From Candidatus Atribacteria bacterium 4572_76 (GTDB lineage: Bacteria > Atribacterota > Phoenicimicrobiia > Phoenicimicrobiales > Phoenicimicrobiaceae), in NCBI GenBank assembly GCA_002084865.1, contig NBMG01000071.1:1-8182 (forward strand): a stretch of DNA of 8,182 nucleotides, given 5' to 3'. Every line of letters starts with the position of its first letter. Positions within the stretch are counted from its first letter, which is position 1. The translations under genes and the position numbers were made by a program. Below are positions 6,298 through 8,182 of the stretch, piece by piece. The notes beneath the pieces are model-generated. The model did not search any database, was not told where the DNA came from, and saw nothing but the letters and a program-made list of their open reading frames with translations.

Positions 6298-6326
6298 AAT
6301 ATTTAATTAGCTAATTGACCAGTCAA
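6298..6326 (-). promoter_or_regulatory. Possible sigma-70-type promoter for lptD
   Basis: On the minus strand TTGACT (6326-6321, 5 of 6 to the -35 consensus) is followed after 17 nt by AATATT (6303-6298, 4 of 6 to TATAAT). A start near 6290 would leave a leader of about 20 nt carrying the AAAAGGG ribosome site. The -35 box lies in an interrupted palindrome TTGAC-CA-GTCAA (6315-6326), which could bind a regulator. In such AT-rich DNA, -10-like boxes are common, so this is tentative. Confidence 0.35.
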
Positions 6327-6422
6327 ACAGTTTATGTATTTCAGGTTTTCAGTTATCGATTGTAAAAGAGAAAAAATGATATATTTAATTATTTCATATT
6401 TCAAATAAAATATTTTTTTAAA

Positions 6423-6501
6423 GTAGGGGTCGGATTTATCCGACCCGATGCCCGTTTTCACGAGCACATGGTTTTGCGGGCTTGATAAATCAAGCCCCTA
6501 C
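6423..6501. repeat. GTAG...CTAC multi-hairpin intergenic repeat cassette, copy 2
   Basis: The ends are perfect 7-nt inverted repeats, GTAGGGG (6423-6429) and CCCCTAC (6495-6501). Two perfect 20-nt hairpins lie at the edges, each 9-nt arms with a 2-nt loop: GGGTCGGAT-tt-ATCCGACCC (6427-6446) and GGGCTTGAT-aa-ATCAAGCCC (6478-6497). Between them GCCCG...CGAGC (6450-6465) can form a weaker stem with one mismatch. It is better preserved than the copy at 257-338, with which it shares the ends, the hairpin dimensions and the GGGTCGGAT sequence (as its complement). Confidence 0.85.
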
Positions 6502-6533
6502 AATTGTCATTACCATAAAACTTGTAATTCGAA

Positions 6534-6554
6534 ACTTATTACTTATTACTGTAT
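6534..6554. repeat. Short 7-nt tandem repeat tract
   Basis: Three heptamers in register, ACTTATT, ACTTATT, ACTGTAT, follow 32 nt after the second hairpin cassette. Unit composition (AC-T-rich, starting with ACT) resembles the tract at 441-475, and it occupies the equivalent place relative to its cassette. Confidence 0.45.
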
Positions 6555-6574
6555 TTTAGTTGGCTAACTAATAT

Positions 6575-6608
6575 AATTGGTCAATCGGTGAATTGGTCAA
6601 TCGGTGAA
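6575..6608. repeat. 16-bp tandem duplication next to the permease stop
   Basis: AATTGGTCAATCGGTG occurs twice without gap (6575-6590, 6591-6606), followed by two bases of a third copy. It ends 5 nt before the stop codon of the minus-strand permease gene (6614-6616), so it lies directly downstream of that gene. The CGGTGAATA at its end also occurs at 2344-2352, beside the MNT start. Confidence 0.85.
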
Positions 6609-6613
6609 TAGAT

Positions 6614-7534
6614 TCACTTCTTCTCTGCCCCTAACATAATAAATACCCCCAAAATACCAAAAATCATATTAGGTGACCAGGCAGCCAGAACTGGTATCAA
6701 TATACCTCCTCTTCCCATGGATCTGGTGGTGGAAAGGAGGATGTAATAAAGTAAAACCAAAACAATGCTGAGGATTACTCCGGTAGCTTTGCTTCCCCGT
6801 TTTACCCGCAAACCTAAAGGCACTCCCAACAATACAAAGATTAATCCGCTAAAAGGTATGGAATATTTCATATAGAAGTCTACTTCAAAATTTTTAGTAT
6901 CTGCACCTGCTTGTTGCAAAATATCTATTTGTTGCCTTAACTCTTTACTGCTCATCTCCTGGGGAGTCCTTTGATTTTTAAAGAATTTTTTTAGGTCTTC
7001 TTTAACAATAATATCTAAATTTTTAAAGCTCATCTCATAGGTAATTTTACCCTCTTCATCGTAATTATATATAGTCCCATCCTCCAGTTTCCAGGTATCA
7101 ACCACCCACTTTCCTTTCTTGGCGGTTATCGTTCGGGGGAATTTTTCCCGAGTCATTTCATAGACCATAATGTCCTGCATAATCATATTTTTTTCATCAA
7201 GCCGATTTATGTAGAAATAGCGATTTTCAGCATCACGGAAAAAGACGTTTCTCCTGATATTGGGCGGGCCTTTCTTTAATACAATCTCCCGGATAATATT
7301 CTGGGAGATATGATTAGCTTCAGGAACAATATAATCATTAATTACAAAAGCTAAAATACTTATGGCAAAAGCAGCGGTTAAAAAAGGAACCATTATTCGG
7401 CGCAGGCTTATCCCTCCTGCTCTCATGGCGGTTATCTCACCATCTGTAGAAAGACGGCCAATAGCCAGTTCACTGGAAGCCAGTAAAGATATAGGGAAAG
7501 TTACTACCAGAAATGCCGGAAGACGATAAGCCAA
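6614..7534 (-). CDS. LptF/LptG family LPS-export permease, 5'-truncated
   Basis: LptF and LptG form the membrane part of the LptB2FG transporter that lifts LPS out of the inner membrane. The family (YjgP/YjgQ) is clear. GRLSTDGEITAMRAGGIS (26-43) is the conserved cytoplasmic coupling region contacting LptB. The periplasmic jellyroll spans about 75-190. KYSIPFSGLIFVLLGVPLGLR (223-243) and GGILIPVLAAWSPNMIFGILG (276-296) are C-terminal helices. Five membrane segments are visible (about 5-22, 47-66, 223-242, 250-270, 277-303), where full members have six and about 360 residues. The first open codons (from a TTG at 7534) match the beginning of the second helix. The frame is open only up to a TAG at 7577-7579, and the extra residues there (ANKRVAWPYIVKLL) still fit the family. 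The first helix, part of the LPS gate, is absent in all three frames upstream. The gene has therefore lost about 40-50 N-terminal residues and is probably non-functional. No Shine-Dalgarno site supports TTG. I cannot decide between LptF and LptG. Confidence 0.85.
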   Translation of the reverse strand: MAYRLPAFLVVTFPISLLASSELAIGRLSTDGEITAMRAGGISLRRIMVPFLTAAFAISILAFVINDYIVPEANHISQNIIREIVLKKGPPNIRRNVFFRDAENRYFYINRLDEKNMIMQDIMVYEMTREKFPRTITAKKGKWVVDTWKLEDGTIYNYDEEGKITYEMSFKNLDIIVKEDLKKFFKNQRTPQEMSSKELRQQIDILQQAGADTKNFEVDFYMKYSIPFSGLIFVLLGVPLGLRVKRGSKATGVILSIVLVLLYYILLSTTRSMGRGGILIPVLAAWSPNMIFGILGVFIMLGAEKK

Positions 7535-7557
7535 TAACTTGACAATATAAGGCCAGG

Positions 7558-7662
7558 CTACCCTCTTATTAGCGGTCTAATATCTTCGGCCGTGAAAACT
7601 TCCCAATTGATATATTTATAGCCATCATCCCCCCATTTAAAACATTTTTCTAAGTATATCAT
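7558..7662 (-). CDS. Short orphan reading frame at the permease breakpoint, possible gene fragment
   Basis: A 34-codon frame starts with ATG at 7662 and ends with TAG at 7560-7558, overlapping the last in-family codons of the permease in another frame. The peptide contains GDDGYKYINWEVFTAEDIRPL and reads like genuine soluble protein rather than random AT-rich sequence (it includes Trp, Cys and charged residues in balance). It has no ribosome site and no relation to the missing LptF/G helix. It may be the foreign side of a rearrangement that cut the permease gene. I do not recognise a family, and chance is not excluded. Confidence 0.25.
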   Translation of the reverse strand: MIYLEKCFKWGDDGYKYINWEVFTAEDIRPLIRG

Positions 7663-7686
7663 ATTTTTGTTTTTTACAAAAATTAA

Positions 7687-7727
7687 AAAAGTTGCCAAAA
7701 GGTGCCAGGCACTTTTTGGCAACTTTT
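7687..7727. repeat. Near-perfect 41-nt palindrome (REP-like), second copy
   Basis: Arms 7687-7706 and 7708-7727 flank a single A at 7707 and pair with one G-T mismatch. The modular make-up is AAAAGTTGCC plus AAAAGGTGCC, mirrored by GGCACTTTTT plus GGCAACTTTT. The GGTGCCAGGCAC centre, size and single-base loop equal the element at 3379-3419; the outer modules differ in the same way on both arms. It lies between the truncated permease and the DUF1573 gene. On the plus strand the stem ends in TTTT, but no run of U beyond the stem exists, so termination is possible but not clear. Confidence 0.88.
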
Positions 7728-7792
7728 ATTAAAGTTTAGTATCTGAAGGGATTAAAATTACGGAAATAGAAGGAGAAGCAAAGAGTAGATAT

Positions 7793-8182
7793 ATGAGAGA
7801 TAATGCAAGCAAAAGAAATAGAATATTTTCTTTAATGATGTGTATTGCTTTTTCTTTGCTTTTTATTTTCACAGCTCAAAGTTTGCCTCTACGCGGCATT
7901 ACAAAAACTATTGCCCTGGCTACCTCAGGCTCGGGTCCCTCTATTTACTTCACGGAAGATTCCTGGGATTTTGGAGAAATTACTCCTGATGAACTCCCTA
8001 CTCATATTTTTAAATTTAAGAATATTGGAGACGAGGTTTTAATTATTAAAGGGGCTAAGGTTAGCTGTGAATCCTGTATCGACCCCATTATCTCTACTAA
8101 AAAACTTAACCCGGGAGAAGAAGGCGAACTAAAAATTACCGTTAATTCACTGGATATGATAGGACGGTTCACCAAGCGGATT
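7793..8182 (+). CDS. DUF1573-domain exported protein, 3' end beyond the window
   Basis: An open frame of 130 codons starts at ATG 7793 and leaves the window without a stop. Residues 1-10 are basic, 11-27 form a hydrophobic signal or anchor (FSLLFIFTAQS follows, so cleavage near residue 28-30 is plausible), and from about 50 a DUF1573 domain begins. Visible are SWDFGEITPDELPTHIFKFKNIGDEVLIIKGAKVSC (57-92), the LNPGEEGELKITV strand pair (106-118) and the turn DMIGRFTKRI. DUF1573 is an immunoglobulin-like beta-sandwich found in exported proteins of many bacteria; no firm role is known. Most members have a S-C-G-C-T motif, here S-C-E-S-C (Cys92, Cys95), a CxxC variant. No other ATG, GTG or TTG lies in frame after the TAA at 7730-7732. 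AAGGAG (7770-7775) is 17 nt upstream, rather far for this start. Confidence 0.82.
   Translation, partial: MRDNASKRNRIFSLMMCIAFSLLFIFTAQSLPLRGITKTIALATSGSGPSIYFTEDSWDFGEITPDELPTHIFKFKNIGDEVLIIKGAKVSCESCIDPIISTKKLNPGEEGELKITVNSLDMIGRFTKRI

Larger units (their letters stand above)
6271..6613. other. Repeat-rich gap between lptD and the permease gene
   Basis: This 343-nt stretch has no gene. From lptD outward it holds the lptD ribosome site and possible promoter (to 6326), AT-rich sequence without visible structure (6327-6422), a GTAG...CTAC hairpin cassette (6423-6501), a short heptamer tract (6534-6554, ACTTATT, ACTTATT, ACTGTAT) and a 16-bp tandem repeat (6575-6608). The order cassette then heptamers is the same as in the gap at 257-475. 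Confidence 0.7.

Noticed and set aside
3379..7727. Composite transposon bounded by the two 41-nt palindromes
   Set aside because: No transposase gene lies between them, no target-site duplication is visible, and the enclosed genes are housekeeping envelope genes.
7845..8042. 65-codon plus-strand frame near the right end
   Set aside because: It overlaps the DUF1573 gene in another frame; the DUF1573 frame has clear domain similarity and a signal peptide.

Overview
This is an AT-rich window from a Gram-negative (diderm) bacterium. It carries four proteins of the lipopolysaccharide transport (Lpt) pathway: LptC-like, LptA-like, LptD-like and a member of the LptF/LptG family. Two lipobox proteins and several Sec-type signal peptides also fit a diderm envelope. 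The sequence names no species. Divergence of the Lpt proteins, low GC, GTAG...CTAC hairpin cassettes and heptamer repeat tracts suggest an uncultured, probably anaerobic candidate-phylum lineage, but that is inference.

Layout. At the far left (1-16, minus) a gene may start and run out of the window. Positions 17-493 hold no convincing gene: they contain a multi-hairpin repeat cassette (257-338) and two tracts of 7-nt repeats (388-422, 441-475). A compact plus-strand run fills 494-4023: a clostripain-family (C11) lipoprotein peptidase, lptC, an MNT nucleotidyltransferase, a broken HEPN gene, lptA and an acidic lipoprotein of unknown function. Gaps are at most 35 nt, and the MNT-HEPN, HEPN-lptA and lptA-lipoprotein borders overlap. 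Convergent to it on the minus strand are lptD (4075-6270) and, beyond a 343-nt gap with a second cassette and more short repeats, a 5'-truncated lptF/lptG-type permease gene (6614-7534). At the right edge a DUF1573 gene (7793 onward, plus) leaves the window.

How the genes fit together. In the known pathway LptB2FG extracts LPS from the inner membrane, LptC and LptA bridge the periplasm, and LptD inserts LPS in the outer membrane. The LptB ATPase and LptE are not in this window. The lptC-lptA pair, usually adjacent, is split here by a MNT/HEPN (toxin-antitoxin type) module whose HEPN partner is decayed by an internal deletion and frameshift.

The most unusual theme is repeat elements shaping gene ends. 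One palindrome (3379-3419) encodes most of the LptA C-terminal tail. A second palindrome (4061-4083) supplies the LptD stop codon and last residues. A relative of the first (7687-7727) lies just upstream of the point where the LptF/G permease has lost its N-terminus. I see no CRISPR array, rRNA, tRNA, riboswitch or transposase gene.
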